Below are positions 36,993 through 48,413 of a stretch of 64,000 bases of DNA, one piece after another. A program made the translations under genes and the position numbers. The DNA lies in assembly GCA_021816775.1 (NCBI GenBank), contig JAKAXA010000006.1, positions 62,001-126,000 on the forward strand, given 5' to 3'. The notes under the pieces were generated by a model. The model was not told where the DNA came from, searched no databases, and worked only from the letters and a program-made list of their open reading frames with translations. Numbering within the stretch: the first letter of the stretch is position 1; each line of letters begins with the position of its first letter. The DNA is from Pseudomonadota bacterium (GTDB lineage Bacteria > Pseudomonadota > Gammaproteobacteria > Steroidobacterales > Steroidobacteraceae).

Positions 36993-38078
36993 ATGCTGTA
37001 CTGGCTCGCACACCGGCTGCTCGCGCTGTACTCCGGCTTCAATGTCTTCTCGTACCTGACCTTCCGGGCCATCCTCGCCATGGGCTCCTCGCTGATCATC
37101 TCGCTGCTCGTGGGCCCGGCGATGATCGCGCGCCTCTCGCGCTACCAGATCGGCCAGGTGGTGCGCGAGGACGGACCGCAGACCCATCTGCCCAAGGCCG
37201 GCACCCCGACCATGGGCGGCACGCTGATCCTGGTGACGACCCTGGTGAGCACGCTGCTGTGGGCCAAGCTCACCAGCCGCCAGGTCTGGCTGGTGCTGGC
37301 GGCGACCTTCGCCTTCGGCGCGATCGGCTTTCTCGACGATTACCTCAAGCTCGTCGTGCGCAATGCGCGCGGGCTGCCGGCGCGTTGGAAGTACCTCTTC
37401 CAGTCGGTGTTCGGCGTGACGATCGCCGCGGTGCTCTATTACACGGCAAGTGTTCCGGCCGAGCGGACGCTGTATCTGCCGTTCATCAAGACGTTCGCCG
37501 AGCCCTTGCCGGCCGCCGCGTTCATCACGATCGCCTACTTCATGACCGTCGGCATGAGCAACGCGGTCAATCTCACCGACGGCCTCGACGGCCTCGCCAT
37601 CATGCCGGCGACGCTGGTCTCGGCGGCCCTCGGCATCTTCGCCTACGCCAGCGGCAACGCCGTGTTCGCCCATTACCTCGAGATCCCGATGATTCCGGGG
37701 GCCGGCGAGCTGCTCATCTTCTGCTCGGCGCTGTCCGGGGCGGGACTCGGCTTCCTGTGGTTCAACGCCTATCCGGCGCAGGTGTTCATGGGCGATGTGG
37801 GCGCCCTCGCGATCGGCGCAGCGCTCGGGGTGATCGCCGTCATGGTGCGCCAGGAGCTGGTGGCGCTGCTGATGAGCGGGGTGTTCGTGCTCGAGACCGC
37901 CTCGGTGATCCTGCAGGTCGCCTCGTTCAAGCTCACCGGCCGGCGCATCTTCCGCATGGCGCCGCTGCACCATCATTTCGAGCTCAAGGGCTGGGCCGAG
38001 CCGAAGGTCATCGTGCGCTTCTGGATCATCTCGCTGATCCTGGTGCTCGCCGGGCTCGCGACGCTGAAACTCAGATGA
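36993..38078 (+). CDS. mraY: Phospho-MurNAc-pentapeptide translocase MraY
   Basis: Integral membrane enzyme that transfers phospho-MurNAc-pentapeptide to undecaprenyl phosphate, giving lipid I. The 361-residue product has about ten membrane segments and the conserved acidic loops [18 protein letters not shown] and [12 protein letters not shown], followed by the [11 protein letters not shown] histidine loop. Length is standard. The ATG directly follows the murF stop; the stop overlaps murD. Confidence 0.97.
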   Translation: MLYWLAHRLLALYSGFNVFSYLTFRAILAMGSSLIISLLVGPAMIARLSRYQIGQVVREDGPQTHLPKAGTPTMGGTLILVTTLVSTLLWAKLTSRQVWLVLAATFAFGAIGFLDDYLKLVVRNARGLPARWKYLFQSVFGVTIAAVLYYTASVPAERTLYLPFIKTFAEPLPAAAFITIAYFMTVGMSNAVNLTDGLDGLAIMPATLVSAALGIFAYASGNAVFAHYLEIPMIPGAGELLIFCSALSGAGLGFLWFNAYPAQVFMGDVGALAIGAALGVIAVMVRQELVALLMSGVFVLETASVILQVASFKLTGRRIFRMAPLHHHFELKGWAEPKVIVRFWIISLILVLAGLATLKLR

Positions 38079-39430
38079 GCCCGGTGAGCCACAAGCCCGC
38101 AACCGCCGTCATCGCCGGCCTCGGCCGCACGGGACTGTCGTGCGCGCGCTATCTCAGCGAGCGCGGCTGGCGGATCGCGGTCACCGACACGCGCGCCGAG
38201 CCCCCGCAGCTCGCGCAGCTGCGCAAGCTCGCCGGCGACATCGAAGTGCGCGCCGGCGGCCTCGATACCGGGCTGCTCGATGAGGCGGTGTGCGTGGTGG
38301 CTTCCCCGGGCCTGCCGCTCACTCTGCCGTTCTTCGCCGAAGCGCGCCGCCGGGGCATCGAGATCTTCGGCGACATCGAGCTCTTTGCGCGCGCCGTGAG
38401 CGCGCCGGTGGCGGCGATCACCGGCACCAACGGCAAGAGCACCGTGACGAGCCTCCTCGGGCGCATGGCCGAGCGCGCCGGTCTCGCGGTGCGCGTGGGC
38501 GGCAATCTCGGCGAGCCGGCGCTCGAGCTGCTGGCCGCGGCCGAGCGCTCGGCGCGGCCCACGGAGCTCTACGTGCTCGAGCTGTCGAGCTTCCAGCTCG
38601 ACACCACCCAGTCGCTCGATCTGAAGGCGGCCGCGGTGCTCAACGTGACCGCCGACCACCTCGACCGCTACCCCTCCCTTGAGGATTACGCTTTGTCGAA
38701 GGCGCGCATTTTCGAGCGCTGCGACACGGCGGTGGTGAACCTCGATGATCCGCTGGTCGCGTGCATGACGCGCAGCGGCCAGCGCAGGCTCGGGTTTTCG
38801 GTGCACGGCGCGAGCGGCGCGGACTATGCCGTGATCGAGCGCGGCGGCCGCTGGCTCGCGCGCGGCAGCGAGGCGCTGCTGCCGGTCGCCTCGATGCGGC
38901 TGCGCGGGATGCACAACGCTGCCAACGCGCTCGCGGCGCTCGCGCTCGGCGAGGCGCTCGAGCTGCCGCTCGCGGCGATGGTGGCGGAGCTGAAGGACTT
39001 CCCCGGTCTTGCCCATCGCACGCAGTGGGTCGCCGAGGTCGCGGGCGTCACCTACATCGACGACTCGAAGGGCACCAACGTGGGGGCCACCCTGGCGGCG
39101 GTGAGCGGCCTCGACGGGCCGCTGGTGCTGATCGCCGGCGGGGAGGGCAAGAACCAGGACTTCGCGCCGCTCGCGGCCGCGCTGCGCGGCAAGACGCGCC
39201 ACGTGGTGCTGATCGGCCGGGACGCAGCGCGCATCGGCCGCGCGCTCGAGGGAGTCTGCTCGAGCGAGCGGTGCGGCTCGATGCCGGAGGCGGTGCGCGC
39301 GGCCGCGCGCGCCGCGGCGGCGGGCGACACCGTGCTGCTGTCCCCGGCGTGCGCCAGCCTCGACATGTTCCGCGATTACGCGCATCGGGGCGAGGCGTTC
39401 GCCGAGGCTGTGCGGGAGCTGCCGGCATGA
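38075..39430 (+). CDS. murD: UDP-MurNAc-L-Ala-D-Glu ligase MurD
   Basis: Adds D-glutamate to UDP-MurNAc-L-alanine. The 451-residue product has the N-terminal UDP-binding fold ([13 protein letters not shown]), the ATP loop [12 protein letters not shown], the ELSSFQLD block and the C-terminal [11 protein letters not shown] motif. ATG at 38075 overlaps the mraY stop (ATGA); much longer in-frame readings upstream are shadows of mraY and murF. Confidence 0.96.
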   Translation: MSPVSHKPATAVIAGLGRTGLSCARYLSERGWRIAVTDTRAEPPQLAQLRKLAGDIEVRAGGLDTGLLDEAVCVVASPGLPLTLPFFAEARRRGIEIFGDIELFARAVSAPVAAITGTNGKSTVTSLLGRMAERAGLAVRVGGNLGEPALELLAAAERSARPTELYVLELSSFQLDTTQSLDLKAAAVLNVTADHLDRYPSLEDYALSKARIFERCDTAVVNLDDPLVACMTRSGQRRLGFSVHGASGADYAVIERGGRWLARGSEALLPVASMRLRGMHNAANALAALALGEALELPLAAMVAELKDFPGLAHRTQWVAEVAGVTYIDDSKGTNVGATLAAVSGLDGPLVLIAGGEGKNQDFAPLAAALRGKTRHVVLIGRDAARIGRALEGVCSSERCGSMPEAVRAAARAAAAGDTVLLSPACASLDMFRDYAHRGEAFAEAVRELPA

Positions 39431-40623
39431 GCATCGAGGAGCGCACACCGATGTCCTTCGCCCGCTCGAGCGGCCGCGGGCGGACCCTCTACATCGACAG
39501 CGTCACGCTGGCGCTGGTGCTCGCGATCGTGCTGTTCGGGCTGATCATGATGACCTCCGCGTCGATCTCGATCGCCCATCAGTACACCGGCCAGCCGTTC
39601 TATTTTCTCGAGCGGCAGCTGATCGCGGTGGCGCTCGGGGTCGCCGGCGGCGTGTTCGTGTTCTCCTTCAAATGCGAGCGGTTGGAGCGGCTCTCGCCGT
39701 GGCTGATGATCGGTGCGATCGTGCTGCTGCTGGCGGTGCTCGTGCCCGGGCTTGGCGTGCGCGTCAACGGCGGGCGGCGCTGGCTGCACCTTGCCGGGCT
39801 CAGCTTCCAGGTCTCCGAGCTCGCCAGTGTGCTGGTGATGGTCTACATCGCCAGCTACGCGACGCGCCGTCAGGATGAGCTGCACGAGAGCTTCGGCGGG
39901 CTCCTCAAGCCGCTCGCGCTGCTGGCGCTCATCGCGGCGCTGCTGCTCGGGGAGCCGGATTTCGGCTCCGCGGCGGTGCTGTTCGCCACCGGCTTCGGCA
40001 TCCTGTTCCTCGCCGGCGCGCGCATGCGCTACGTGGTGATGCTCACGGTGGTGGCGGTGGCCGCCTTCGCGCTGCTCGCGGTGACCTCCGCGTACCGCCT
40101 GCGGCGCATCACCAACTTCATCGATCCCTGGGCCTCCCCCTACGGCGCCGGCTTTCAGCTCACGCAGTCGCTGATCGCGATCGGGCGCGGCAAGTGGTTC
40201 GGCGTGGGTCTCGGCAACAGCGTGCAGAAGCTGTTCTACCTGCCCGAGGCGCACACCGACTTCCTCTTCGCGGTGCTCGCCGAGGAGCTCGGCCTCGCCG
40301 GCGTGCTGCTCACCATCGGGCTGCTCGGGGCGCTCGTGTGGCGCGCCTTTCAGATCGCCGAGTTCGCCGCGCGCGCCGGGCTCACCTTCCAGCGCCTCCT
40401 CGCCGCCGGCTTCGGCCTGTGGCTCGGCATGCAGACCTTCATCAACATCGGCGTGAACATGGGGATCCTGCCGACCAAGGGACTGACGCTGCCGATGATG
40501 AGCTACGGACGCTCGAGCATGATCATGACGCTGGTGTGGGTGGGGCTGCTGCTGCGGATCTATCACGAGGCGATGATCGAGAGCCGCGGCGCGGCGCGGC
40601 TGCGCGCGGAGGACGGGCAGTGA
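39427..40623 (+). CDS. ftsW: Septal peptidoglycan glycosyltransferase FtsW
   Basis: SEDS-family polymerase that acts with FtsI at the septum, using lipid II. The 398-residue product has ten membrane segments and SEDS signatures: EPDFGSAAV with the catalytic Asp, the long periplasmic loop with [32 protein letters not shown], and [14 protein letters not shown] near the end. Overlaps murD and murG by 4 bases each. Confidence 0.96.
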   Translation: MSIEERTPMSFARSSGRGRTLYIDSVTLALVLAIVLFGLIMMTSASISIAHQYTGQPFYFLERQLIAVALGVAGGVFVFSFKCERLERLSPWLMIGAIVLLLAVLVPGLGVRVNGGRRWLHLAGLSFQVSELASVLVMVYIASYATRRQDELHESFGGLLKPLALLALIAALLLGEPDFGSAAVLFATGFGILFLAGARMRYVVMLTVVAVAAFALLAVTSAYRLRRITNFIDPWASPYGAGFQLTQSLIAIGRGKWFGVGLGNSVQKLFYLPEAHTDFLFAVLAEELGLAGVLLTIGLLGALVWRAFQIAEFAARAGLTFQRLLAAGFGLWLGMQTFINIGVNMGILPTKGLTLPMMSYGRSSMIMTLVWVGLLLRIYHEAMIESRGAARLRAEDGQ

Positions 40624-41702
40624 ACGGCCCCATCCTCATCATGGCCGGCGGCACCGGCGGGCATGTCTTCCCGGCGCTCGCGCTGGCCCGCAGCCTGCGC
40701 GCGCGCTCGGTGGAGGTGGTCTGGCTCGGCACGCACCGCGGGATCGAGGCGCGCCTGGTGCCCGCCGAGGGCATCGCGATCGAGTGGCTCTCGGTGGGCG
40801 GGCTGCGCGGCAAGGGCTGGAAGACCCGCCTGGCGGCGCCCTGGCGGCTCACCGTGGCGCTGTGGCAGGCGCTCGCCGTGATGCGCCGCCGCCGCCCGCA
40901 GGTGGTGGTGGGCCTCGGGGGATTCGTGACCGGCCCGGGCGGAATCGCCGCCTGGCTCACGCGCCGCCCGCTGCTCATCCACGAGCAGAACGCGATCGCC
41001 GGCTTCACCAACCGCGCGCTCGCGCCGCTCGCGCGCGAGGTGCTCGAGGCCTTCCCCGGCAGCTTCGGGCCGGCCGTGCGCGCCCGCACCATCGGCAACC
41101 CGGTACGCCGCGAGATCGCCTCGCTCGCCCCGCCGCGCGAGCGCCTCGCCGGCCGCGGCGGCGCGGTGCGGGTGCTGGTCATCGGCGGCAGCCAGGGCGC
41201 GGTGCGACTCAACACCGTGGTGCCGTATGCCCTGGCGCGCGCGGCCGCCTGCCGCTTCCAGGTGCGCCATCAGGCCGGCGAGCGCTGGCTCGAGGCGTGC
41301 CGGCAGAGTTACGCCGACGCCGGCGTCGCGGCCGACGTGCAGCCGTTCATCGGCGAGATGGCCGCCGCCTACGCCTGGGCCGACCTGGTGATCTGCCGCG
41401 CCGGAGCGCTCACGGTCTCGGAGCTCGCCGCCGCCGGCATCGGCGCGGTGCTGGTGCCGTTTCCCGCCGCCGTCGACGATCACCAGACGCACAACGCGCG
41501 CCTGCTGGTGCGCCAGGGCGCCGCCGTGCTCATGCCCGAGCGCGAGCTGACGGCCGAGCGGCTCGCCGCCGAGCTCGAGCGCCTGTGCGCCGAGCGCGGC
41601 CGGCTGGTGGACATGGCCGAGCGCGCCCGCTCGCTCGCCCGGCCCGAGGCGACCGAGCAGCTCGCCGAGTGCTGCCTGAAGTACCTGGGGAGGGCCGCAT
41701 GA
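40620..41702 (+). CDS. murG: Lipid II synthase MurG
   Basis: GT28 glycosyltransferase that adds GlcNAc to lipid I at the inner face of the membrane. The 360-residue product carries the glycine-rich [14 protein letters not shown] loop, [19 protein letters not shown], and the UDP-GlcNAc-binding [15 protein letters not shown] region. The start is GTG at 40620, overlapping the ftsW stop as GTGA. Confidence 0.96.
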   Translation: MNGPILIMAGGTGGHVFPALALARSLRARSVEVVWLGTHRGIEARLVPAEGIAIEWLSVGGLRGKGWKTRLAAPWRLTVALWQALAVMRRRRPQVVVGLGGFVTGPGGIAAWLTRRPLLIHEQNAIAGFTNRALAPLAREVLEAFPGSFGPAVRARTIGNPVRREIASLAPPRERLAGRGGAVRVLVIGGSQGAVRLNTVVPYALARAAACRFQVRHQAGERWLEACRQSYADAGVAADVQPFIGEMAAAYAWADLVICRAGALTVSELAAAGIGAVLVPFPAAVDDHQTHNARLLVRQGAAVLMPERELTAERLAAELERLCAERGRLVDMAERARSLARPEATEQLAECCLKYLGRAA

Positions 41703-43165
41703 GCGGCTCGCTCGATACGACGGGCGAGCGGCGCGGCCCGTGCGGCTTCGACCGCATGCGCCGCATCGAGACCATTCACTTCGTCGGCATCGGCGGCAGC
41801 GGCATGAGCGGCATCGCCGAGGTGCTGCTCAATCTCGGCTACCGCGTCCAGGGCTCGGATCTGCGCGCGAGCGCGGTGACCGAGCGGCTGGGCGGACTCG
41901 GGGCGCGCATCGCCGTGGGCCACGCCGCCGCCAACATCACCGGCGCCGACGCGCTGGTCGTCTCCGGCGCCGTGGCGAAGGACAATCCGGAGGTGGCCGC
42001 GGCGCTCGCGCAGCGCATCCCGGTCGTCTCGCGCGCCGAGATGCTCGCCGAGCTGATGCGCTTCCGCTACGCCATCGCGGTGGCCGGCACGCACGGCAAG
42101 ACCACCACCACCAGTCTCATCGCCAGCATCCTCGCCGAGGGCGGCGAGGACCCGACCTTCGTGATCGGCGGGCGCCTCAAGAGCGCCGGCAGCCACGCGC
42201 GGCTCGGCTCGGGGCGCTACCTGGTCGCCGAGGCCGACGAGAGCGACGCCTCGTTCATGCACCTGCAGCCGCTCATGGCGGTGGTGACCAACATCGACAA
42301 CGATCACCTCGCCACCCACGGCGGGGATTTCGCGCGCCTGGCGGAGAGCTTCGTCGACTTTCTGCACAACCTGCCGTTCTACGGACTGGCCGTGCTGTGC
42401 CTGGACTGCGAGAACGTGCGCTCCATCGTGCCGCGACTCGGCCGGCAGGTGCTCACTTACGGGCTCTCGGCCGACGCGGACGTGCGCGCCGTCGAGGTGC
42501 GCCGCGACGGCCTGCGCACGCACTTCACCGTGACCCGCCCCTCGGGCGGCCCGCTCGAGGTCACCGTCAACCTGCCCGGGACGCACAACGTGTTGAACGC
42601 GCTGGCGGCGATCGCGGTGGCCACCGATCTCGGCATCGCCGACGCGTCGATCGGCCGGGCGCTCGCGCAGTTCCAGGGCATCGACCGGCGCCTGCAGCAC
42701 GTGGCCGACATCAGGACCGCGGCCGGCACCGTCACGGTGATCGATGACTACGGCCACCATCCGACCGAAGTGGCCGCCACCCTCGAGGCGCTGCGCCAGG
42801 GCTACCCCGGCCGGCGCATCGTGCTCGCCTTCCAGCCGCACCGCTACAGCCGCACGCACGACCTCATCGATGACTTCGGCAGGGTGCTCGCCGGAGTCGA
42901 GGTGCTCTTGGTCACGGAGGTCTATGCCGCCGGCGAGGCGCCGATCGCCGGCGCCGACGGGCGCGCGATCTGCCGCGCCGTGCGCAGCCGCGGCCAGGTC
43001 GAGCCGCTGTTCGTCGAGCGCGTGGAGGATCTGGCCGAGGCGCTGCGCGATGTGATCCGCGACGGCGACCTCATCGTCACCATGGGCGCGGGCAACATCA
43101 GCGCCGTCGCGCATGGGCTGGCGGCGAGACTGACGGCGCTGCTGCCGCCGCGGAGACGCTCGTGA
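41699..43165 (+). CDS. murC: UDP-MurNAc-L-alanine ligase MurC
   Basis: Adds L-alanine to UDP-MurNAc. The 488-residue product has the UDP-binding [14 protein letters not shown] (near residue 30), the ATP loop [21 protein letters not shown] and the C-terminal [10 protein letters not shown] motif typical of MurC. It carries about 20 residues before the usual start; an internal ATG at codon 20 (MRRIETIHF) is a possible true start, but the ATG at 41699 overlaps murG in the pattern of the whole cluster. Confidence 0.95.
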   Translation: MSGSLDTTGERRGPCGFDRMRRIETIHFVGIGGSGMSGIAEVLLNLGYRVQGSDLRASAVTERLGGLGARIAVGHAAANITGADALVVSGAVAKDNPEVAAALAQRIPVVSRAEMLAELMRFRYAIAVAGTHGKTTTTSLIASILAEGGEDPTFVIGGRLKSAGSHARLGSGRYLVAEADESDASFMHLQPLMAVVTNIDNDHLATHGGDFARLAESFVDFLHNLPFYGLAVLCLDCENVRSIVPRLGRQVLTYGLSADADVRAVEVRRDGLRTHFTVTRPSGGPLEVTVNLPGTHNVLNALAAIAVATDLGIADASIGRALAQFQGIDRRLQHVADIRTAAGTVTVIDDYGHHPTEVAATLEALRQGYPGRRIVLAFQPHRYSRTHDLIDDFGRVLAGVEVLLVTEVYAAGEAPIAGADGRAICRAVRSRGQVEPLFVERVEDLAEALRDVIRDGDLIVTMGAGNISAVAHGLAARLTALLPPRRRS

Positions 43166-44058
43166 CGCTCGCGGTCGCCACGCAGTTCCTGCCGCGCATC
43201 CGCCGCGAGGAGCCGATGAGCCGGCACACCTCGTGGCACGTCGGCGGTCCGGCGGAGATTTTCTTCACGCCCGAGAGCCGCGCGGATCTGGCGGCGTTCC
43301 TGCGCTCGCTGCCCGCCGAAGTGCCGGTGTTCTGGGTCGGTCTCGGCAGCAACCTGCTGGTGCGCGACGGCGGCCTGCGCGGCGTGGTGGTGAGCACGCA
43401 CGGGACGCTCGAGCGGCTCGAGCGCACCAGCGAGACCACGGTGTACGGCGAGAGCGGCGTCGCGTGCGCGCGCATCGCGCGCCAGTGCAACCGCTGGGGA
43501 CTCGGCCCGGCGGAGTTCTTCGCCGGCATCCCGGGCACCCTCGGCGGCGCGCTCGCGATGAATGCCGGCGCATTCGGCGGGGAGACCTGGCGGCACGTGA
43601 TCGAGGTCGAGACGATCGACCGTGGCGGCCGCGAGCACACCCGCGCGCCGCAGCAGTACCGTGTGAGCTATCGGCACGTCGAGCCGCCGGCCGCGGACGA
43701 ATGGTTCATCGCAGCGACCCTGGCCTTCGAGAAGCGGCCCGCCGCGCACGCGGGCGCGGTGCGCGATCTGCTCGAGCGGCGCCGCGCGACGCAGCCGATC
43801 GGCGCGTGGAGCTGCGGCTCGGTGTTCACCAACCCGCCGGGCGAGCACGCCGCGCGCCTGATCGAGGCGAGCGGCCTGAAGGGGCTCGCCGTCGGCGGCG
43901 CCGCGGTGTCGGACAAACACGCCAACTTCATCATCAATCACGGCGGCGCGACCGCGCGCGACATCGAATCGCTGATCCTGACGGTGCAGGAGACGGTCGC
44001 ACGCACGCGCGGCATCACGCTCGCCACCGAGGTGCGCATCGTGGGGGAGAGCCGCTGA
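43162..44058 (+). CDS. murB: UDP-N-acetylenolpyruvoylglucosamine reductase MurB
   Basis: FAD enzyme that reduces enolpyruvyl-UDP-GlcNAc to UDP-MurNAc, the step after MurA. The 298-residue product has the PCMH FAD-binding domain ([49 protein letters not shown]) and the C-terminal catalytic SCGSVFTNP with serine as proton donor. The compact C-terminus suggests the type II form. Start is GTG at 43162, overlapping murC as GTGA. Confidence 0.95.
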   Translation: MTLAVATQFLPRIRREEPMSRHTSWHVGGPAEIFFTPESRADLAAFLRSLPAEVPVFWVGLGSNLLVRDGGLRGVVVSTHGTLERLERTSETTVYGESGVACARIARQCNRWGLGPAEFFAGIPGTLGGALAMNAGAFGGETWRHVIEVETIDRGGREHTRAPQQYRVSYRHVEPPAADEWFIAATLAFEKRPAAHAGAVRDLLERRRATQPIGAWSCGSVFTNPPGEHAARLIEASGLKGLAVGGAAVSDKHANFIINHGGATARDIESLILTVQETVARTRGITLATEVRIVGESR

Positions 44059-45041
44059 TGCGCCTCGCACACGATCCGGCCTGGATGCGCCGCGCGGTCT
44101 CGAGCGCCGAGTTCGGCCGCGTCGCGGTGCTCGCCGGGGGCGACTCGAGCGAGCGGGCGATCTCTCTGCTCTCCGGCGCCGCGGTGCTCGAGGCGCTCAA
44201 GCGCCGCGGCGTGGCGGCCGAGGCGTTCGATCCGCGCGAGCGCTCGCTGCCCGAGCTCGCGCGGGGGGGATTCGATCGGGTGTGGATCGCGCTGCACGGT
44301 CCGGGCGGAGAGGACGGCACGGTGCAGGGGGCGCTCGAGTATCTCGGCGTGCCCTACACCGGCAGCGGCGTCATGGGCTCGGCAATCGGCATGGACAAGC
44401 TGCGCACCAAGCGCCTGGCCAAGGCGGTGGGGGTGGCAACGCCGGCGGCGCTCGAGCTCACCGGACCGCAGGACTTCGAGCTCGCGCTCGAGCGGCTGGG
44501 GCTGCCGCTCGCGGTCAAGCCCGGCTCGCAGGGCTCGAGCGTCGGCATGAGCAAGGTCACGCGCGCCGAGGAGCTGCCCGGCGCCTACGCCGCCGCGCGC
44601 GCCATCGAGCGCAGCGTGTTCGCCGAGTCGTGGATCAGCGGGGGCGAGTACACGGTGGCGCTGCTCTCGGGCGCGGCGCTGCCCTCGATTCGGATCGAGA
44701 CGCCGCGGGCCTTCTACGACTACGAGGCGAAATACCACCGCGACGACACGCGCTACCTGTGCCCCTCGGGCCTCTCGGAGCCGGCCGAGCGGCATCTCGG
44801 CAGCCTCGCGCTCGCGGCTTTCGAGGCGATCGGCGCCGAGGGCTGGGGACGGGCGGACTTCATGATGGATCCGGCCGGCCGGCCGCTGCTGCTCGAGGTC
44901 AACACCGTGCCCGGCATGACCGGGCACTCCCTGGTGCCCATGGCCGCGCGCGCCGCCGGCATCGATTTCGAGGAGCTCGTCTGGCGGGTGCTCGAGACGA
45001 GCTTCGTGCGCCGTGCGGCCGGGCGCGGGGGGGCGGGCTGA
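44058..45041 (+). CDS. ddlB: D-alanine-D-alanine ligase
   Basis: Makes D-Ala-D-Ala for MurF. The 327-residue ATP-grasp enzyme has [16 protein letters not shown] near the N-terminus, [15 protein letters not shown], the [14 protein letters not shown] loop, and the metal-binding [16 protein letters not shown]. Tyr in the [13 protein letters not shown] region and the sequence overall predict a normal D-Ala (not D-lactate) ligase. Overlaps murB by one base (TGATG). Confidence 0.95.
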   Translation: MRLAHDPAWMRRAVSSAEFGRVAVLAGGDSSERAISLLSGAAVLEALKRRGVAAEAFDPRERSLPELARGGFDRVWIALHGPGGEDGTVQGALEYLGVPYTGSGVMGSAIGMDKLRTKRLAKAVGVATPAALELTGPQDFELALERLGLPLAVKPGSQGSSVGMSKVTRAEELPGAYAAARAIERSVFAESWISGGEYTVALLSGAALPSIRIETPRAFYDYEAKYHRDDTRYLCPSGLSEPAERHLGSLALAAFEAIGAEGWGRADFMMDPAGRPLLLEVNTVPGMTGHSLVPMAARAAGIDFEELVWRVLETSFVRRAAGRGGAG

Positions 45042-45044
45042 GTC

Positions 45045-45830
45045 ATGTTCAAGCGCCGTGCCAAGCGACGTTCCGCCGAGCAGGCCGCCCCGCGCCGCCG
45101 GCCGCTCATCCGCAGCGTGCTCGGCGCGGCGGCCGTGCTCGCGGTGCTGTGGGCGGTGCTGTGGGCGCTCAATCGCCCCATCCGCGCGGTGACGGTGAGC
45201 GGCGGCTTCCAGCACGTGACACCGCTCGCGGTCGAGCGGGCGGTGGCATCGCGGGCCGCCGGCCACGGGATTCTGACCGTGAGCCTCGCAGCGGTGCGCA
45301 CGGCGGTCGATGCGCTGCCCTGGGTGGCACGCTCGAGCGTCAGGCGGGTCTGGCCCGATGCGCTCGCGGTGCGGGTGCGCGAGCAGGCCGCGCTCGCCCG
45401 CTGGAACGGGACCGGGCTGGTCAATCGCGACGGCGTGGTGTTCGTGCGGGACACGGCGGGCGCGCCGCCGGGGTTGCCCAGCCTCTCGGGGCCGAAGGGA
45501 AGCTCCGCGCAGGTCACGCGCCGTTACCTGCGCATGAGCGGGCAGCTCGAGCCCGAGGGATTCGGCATCAGCGCGCTCGCCCTCGATGCGCGCGGCACGT
45601 GGCAGTTCACGCTGAACGACGGGATCACCGTCCGGTTGGGTCGATCGCAGCTCGATGAGCGGTTCGAGAAATTCATCAATGTGGCGCTGCTGATCGTCAA
45701 GCGTCGCGCCGGGGACATCTCATACATCGATATGCGCTACATGAACGGTTTTGCAATTGGTTGGCGCGCCGGCGCGCCGCGGGACGATTCCCCCGCGGGC
45801 GGGACCGGCGCAGGAGGCCGCGATGCGTAA
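45045..45830 (+). CDS. ftsQ: Cell division protein FtsQ
   Basis: Bitopic divisome scaffold that binds FtsL and FtsB. The 261-residue product has a basic cytoplasmic N-terminus, one membrane segment (about residues 24-41), a POTRA domain (IRAVTVSGGFQHVT to VREQAALARW, about 45-115) and the FtsQ/DivIB beta domain ending in YIDMRYMNGFAIGW. It lies 3 bases after ddlB and overlaps ftsA by 8 bases. Confidence 0.94.
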   Translation: MFKRRAKRRSAEQAAPRRRPLIRSVLGAAAVLAVLWAVLWALNRPIRAVTVSGGFQHVTPLAVERAVASRAAGHGILTVSLAAVRTAVDALPWVARSSVRRVWPDALAVRVREQAALARWNGTGLVNRDGVVFVRDTAGAPPGLPSLSGPKGSSAQVTRRYLRMSGQLEPEGFGISALALDARGTWQFTLNDGITVRLGRSQLDERFEKFINVALLIVKRRAGDISYIDMRYMNGFAIGWRAGAPRDDSPAGGTGAGGRDA

Positions 45831-47058
45831 GCGATCCGACCGGGACCTGATCGTCGGTCTCGATATCGGCACTTCGAAGGTCCTCGCGCTGGTCGGAGAG
45901 GTCGGCGCGGACGGGGCCATCGAAGTGCTCGGTATCGGCACCCAGCCGTCCCGCGGCCTGAAGAAGGGCGTGGTGGTCAATATCGAATCGACCGTGCAGT
46001 CGATCCAGCGCGCGGTGGAGGAGGCCGAGCTGATGGCCGGCTGCGAGATCCACTCGGTGTTCGCCGGCATCGCCGGCAGCCACGTGCGCAGCCTCAACTC
46101 CCACGGCGTGGTGGCCATCCGCGACCGCGAGGTCACCCCCGGGGACGTCGAGCACGTGATCGACGCGGCGCGCGCGCTCGCCATTCCGGCCGACCAGAAG
46201 ATCCTGCACGTGCTGCCGCAGGAGTTCGTGGTCGACGGCCAGGAGGGCATCCGCGACCCGATCGGCATGTCGGGCGTGCGGCTCGAGGCGAAGGTGCACA
46301 TCGTCACCGGCGCCGACAGCGCGGCGCAGAACATCGAGAAATGCATCAAGCGCTGCGGACTGGAGGTCGAGGACGTGGTGCTCGAGCAGCTCGCCTCCAG
46401 CTTCGCGGTGCTCACCGAGGATGAGAAGGAGCTCGGGGTGTGCATGGTGGACATCGGCGGCGGCACCACCGACATCGCGGTGTTCGCCCAGGGCGCGATC
46501 CGCCACACCGCAGTGATCCCGATTGCGGGCGATCAGGTGACCAACGACATCGCCGTCTCGATGCGCACCCCGACGCAGCACGCCGAGGACATCAAGATCC
46601 GCTACGCGTGCGCGCTCTCGCAGCTCGCCAACCCCGACGAGAGCATCGAGGTGCCGAGCGTCGGCGAGCGGCCGGCGCGCCGGCTCGCCCGCCAGACGCT
46701 CGCCGAGATCGTCGAGCCGCGCTACGAGGAACTGTTCGGCCTGGTGCGCGATGAGCTGCGCAGGAGCGGCTTCGAGGAAATCATCGTCGCCGGCGTGGTG
46801 CTCACCGGCGGCAGCGCGCGCATGGAGGGGGCGATCGAGCTCGCCGAGGAAGTCTTTCATGTGCCGGTGCGCCTCGGCCTGCCGCAGCAGGTGCAGGGGC
46901 TCACCGACGTGGTGCGCAACCCGGTGTTCGCGACCGGCGTGGGCCTGCTGCAGTACGCCCGCGACAACATTTTGCCGGTGCGGCGCGGGCGCTCGATCGG
47001 CGGCAACGCCAAGACGACGCTCGATCGCATGCGGGCGTGGTTCCAGGGGAATTTCTGA
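45823..47058 (+). CDS. ftsA: Cell division protein FtsA
   Basis: Actin-like ATPase that tethers FtsZ to the membrane. The 411-residue product has the phosphate-1 motif GLDIGTSKV, the 1C SHV/SEDS region, the phosphate-2 motif VDIGGGTTDIAVF, the adenosine motif VLTGGSARM and an amphipathic C-terminal membrane helix around MRAWFQGNF. ATG at 45823 is selected by an AGGAGG site 5 bases upstream; an in-frame earlier start lies in ftsQ. Confidence 0.96.
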   Translation: MRKRSDRDLIVGLDIGTSKVLALVGEVGADGAIEVLGIGTQPSRGLKKGVVVNIESTVQSIQRAVEEAELMAGCEIHSVFAGIAGSHVRSLNSHGVVAIRDREVTPGDVEHVIDAARALAIPADQKILHVLPQEFVVDGQEGIRDPIGMSGVRLEAKVHIVTGADSAAQNIEKCIKRCGLEVEDVVLEQLASSFAVLTEDEKELGVCMVDIGGGTTDIAVFAQGAIRHTAVIPIAGDQVTNDIAVSMRTPTQHAEDIKIRYACALSQLANPDESIEVPSVGERPARRLARQTLAEIVEPRYEELFGLVRDELRRSGFEEIIVAGVVLTGGSARMEGAIELAEEVFHVPVRLGLPQQVQGLTDVVRNPVFATGVGLLQYARDNILPVRRGRSIGGNAKTTLDRMRAWFQGNF

Positions 47059-47103
47059 TCGTGACTCAATTCATAAAACTCAGCCATCATCGAGGAGCGA
47101 GCA

Positions 47104-48306
47104 ATGTTTGAACTAATGGACGCCTACAACCAGAACGCCGTGATCAAGGTCATCGGCGTCGGCGGCGGCGGCGGCAACGCCGTCGCCCACATGCTGACGA
47201 GCGGGATCGAAGGCGTGGAGTTCATGTGCATCAACACCGATTCGCAGGCGCTGAAGCACGCGAAGGTGAAGACCGCCCTGCAGATCGGCAGCAACATCAC
47301 CAAGGGGCTCGGCGCGGGCGCCGACCCGGAGGTCGGCCGCCAGGCCGCCATGGAGGACCGCGACCGCATCGTCGAGCTCATCAAGGGCTGCGACATGCTG
47401 TTCATCACCGCGGGCATGGGCGGCGGCACCGGCACCGGCGGCGCGCCGGTCGTGGCGCAGGTCGCCAAGGAGCTCGGCATCCTCACCGTCGCGGTGGTCA
47501 CGCGTCCCTTCGAGATGGAGGGCGGCAAGCGCTCGCACGTGGCCGATCACGGCATCGTCGAGCTCGGCAAGTACTGCGACTCCCTGATCACCATCCCCAA
47601 CCAGAAGCTGTTGACGGTGCTCGGGGCGCAGACGACGCTCCTCGATGCGTTCAAGTCGGCCAACCAGGTGCTGCAGGGCGCGGTGCAGGGCATCGCCGAG
47701 CTCATCACGCGGCCCGGGCTGATCAACGTCGACTTCGCCGACGTGCGCACCGTGATGTCCGAGACCGGCATGGCCATGATGGGCACCGGCACGGCGAGCG
47801 GCGAGGGCCGCGCCCGCTCCGCCGCCGAGGCGGCCGTCTCCTCGCCGCTGCTCGAGGAGATCAATCTCTCCGGCGCGCACGGCATCCTGGTCAACGTCAC
47901 CGCGGGCATGGATCTGTCCATCGGGGAGTTCCAGGAAGTCGGTCAGATCGTCAAGGAGTTCGCCTCCGAGGACGCCACCGTGGTGGTGGGCACGGTGATC
48001 GATCCGGAGCTGACCAACCAGGTGCGCGTCACGGTGGTCGCCACCGGGCTCGGCCGGCCGGCGGCCGCGACCGGCACGCGGCCGGTGATCGGCGCGGGCG
48101 CACGCGAGGCGGCCCTGCAGCGCGATGCGCGCGCCGAGGCGCCGATGCGGGTGGTGCGCCGCGGTGCGCCCTCGAGCAGCGACTATGCCAGGCTCGACCG
48201 GCCGACCGTGCAGCGCCAGCGGGCCGTGGGCGATGGGCTGCGGCAGGACGCCCCGTCGGACGACCTGCTCGACATCCCGGCGTTCCTGCGCCGGCAGGCT
48301 GATTGA
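47104..48306 (+). CDS. ftsZ: Cell division protein FtsZ
   Basis: Tubulin-like GTPase forming the Z-ring. The 400-residue product has the GTP-binding GVGGGGGNAV and tubulin signature GGGTGTGGAP, the NVDFADVRTVM synergy loop, a variable linker (about 320-380) and the conserved C-terminal peptide DDLLDIPAFLRRQ that binds FtsA, ZipA and ZapD (zapD is at 55.8 kb). A GAGGAG site precedes the ATG. Last gene of the dcw cluster. Confidence 0.97.
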   Translation: MFELMDAYNQNAVIKVIGVGGGGGNAVAHMLTSGIEGVEFMCINTDSQALKHAKVKTALQIGSNITKGLGAGADPEVGRQAAMEDRDRIVELIKGCDMLFITAGMGGGTGTGGAPVVAQVAKELGILTVAVVTRPFEMEGGKRSHVADHGIVELGKYCDSLITIPNQKLLTVLGAQTTLLDAFKSANQVLQGAVQGIAELITRPGLINVDFADVRTVMSETGMAMMGTGTASGEGRARSAAEAAVSSPLLEEINLSGAHGILVNVTAGMDLSIGEFQEVGQIVKEFASEDATVVVGTVIDPELTNQVRVTVVATGLGRPAAATGTRPVIGAGAREAALQRDARAEAPMRVVRRGAPSSSDYARLDRPTVQRQRAVGDGLRQDAPSDDLLDIPAFLRRQAD

Positions 48307-48316
48307 GCCGCGCCGC

Positions 48317-48357
48317 CTCCATCCTGCCGGGGCTGATGGCGTCCCCGGCGGATGGAG
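48317..48357 (+). terminator. Strong hairpin after ftsZ
   Basis: CTCCATC-CTGCCGGGG (48317-48332) pairs with CCCCGGC-GGATGGAG (48343-48357) over about 15 bp with one bulged base. It lies 11 bases after the ftsZ stop. There is no T-run, so it may slow or partly terminate transcription, or stabilise the dcw mRNA 3' end. Confidence 0.45.
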
Positions 48358-48391
48358 CGATGGCGCCGCCCGGCGACATGGAGTAAAAGGA

Positions 48392-48413
48392 CCGGCTATG
48401 GTACGGTAGCCGG
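48392..48413. repeat. Inverted repeat upstream of lpxC
   Basis: CCGGCTA (48392-48398) and TAGCCGG (48407-48413) form a perfect 7-bp hairpin with an 8-base loop, 66 bases before the lpxC start. It may be an operator or leader structure for lpxC. Confidence 0.4.

Noticed and set aside
35565..38102. A very long open frame antisense to murF and mraY
   Set aside because: It reads as low-complexity His/Arg/Gln/Glu-rich sequence with no domain, lies opposite well-conserved coding genes and is a normal effect of high GC at third positions. The same holds for other long antisense frames, such as those opposite pgk/pyk, rpoN, secA and ftsI.
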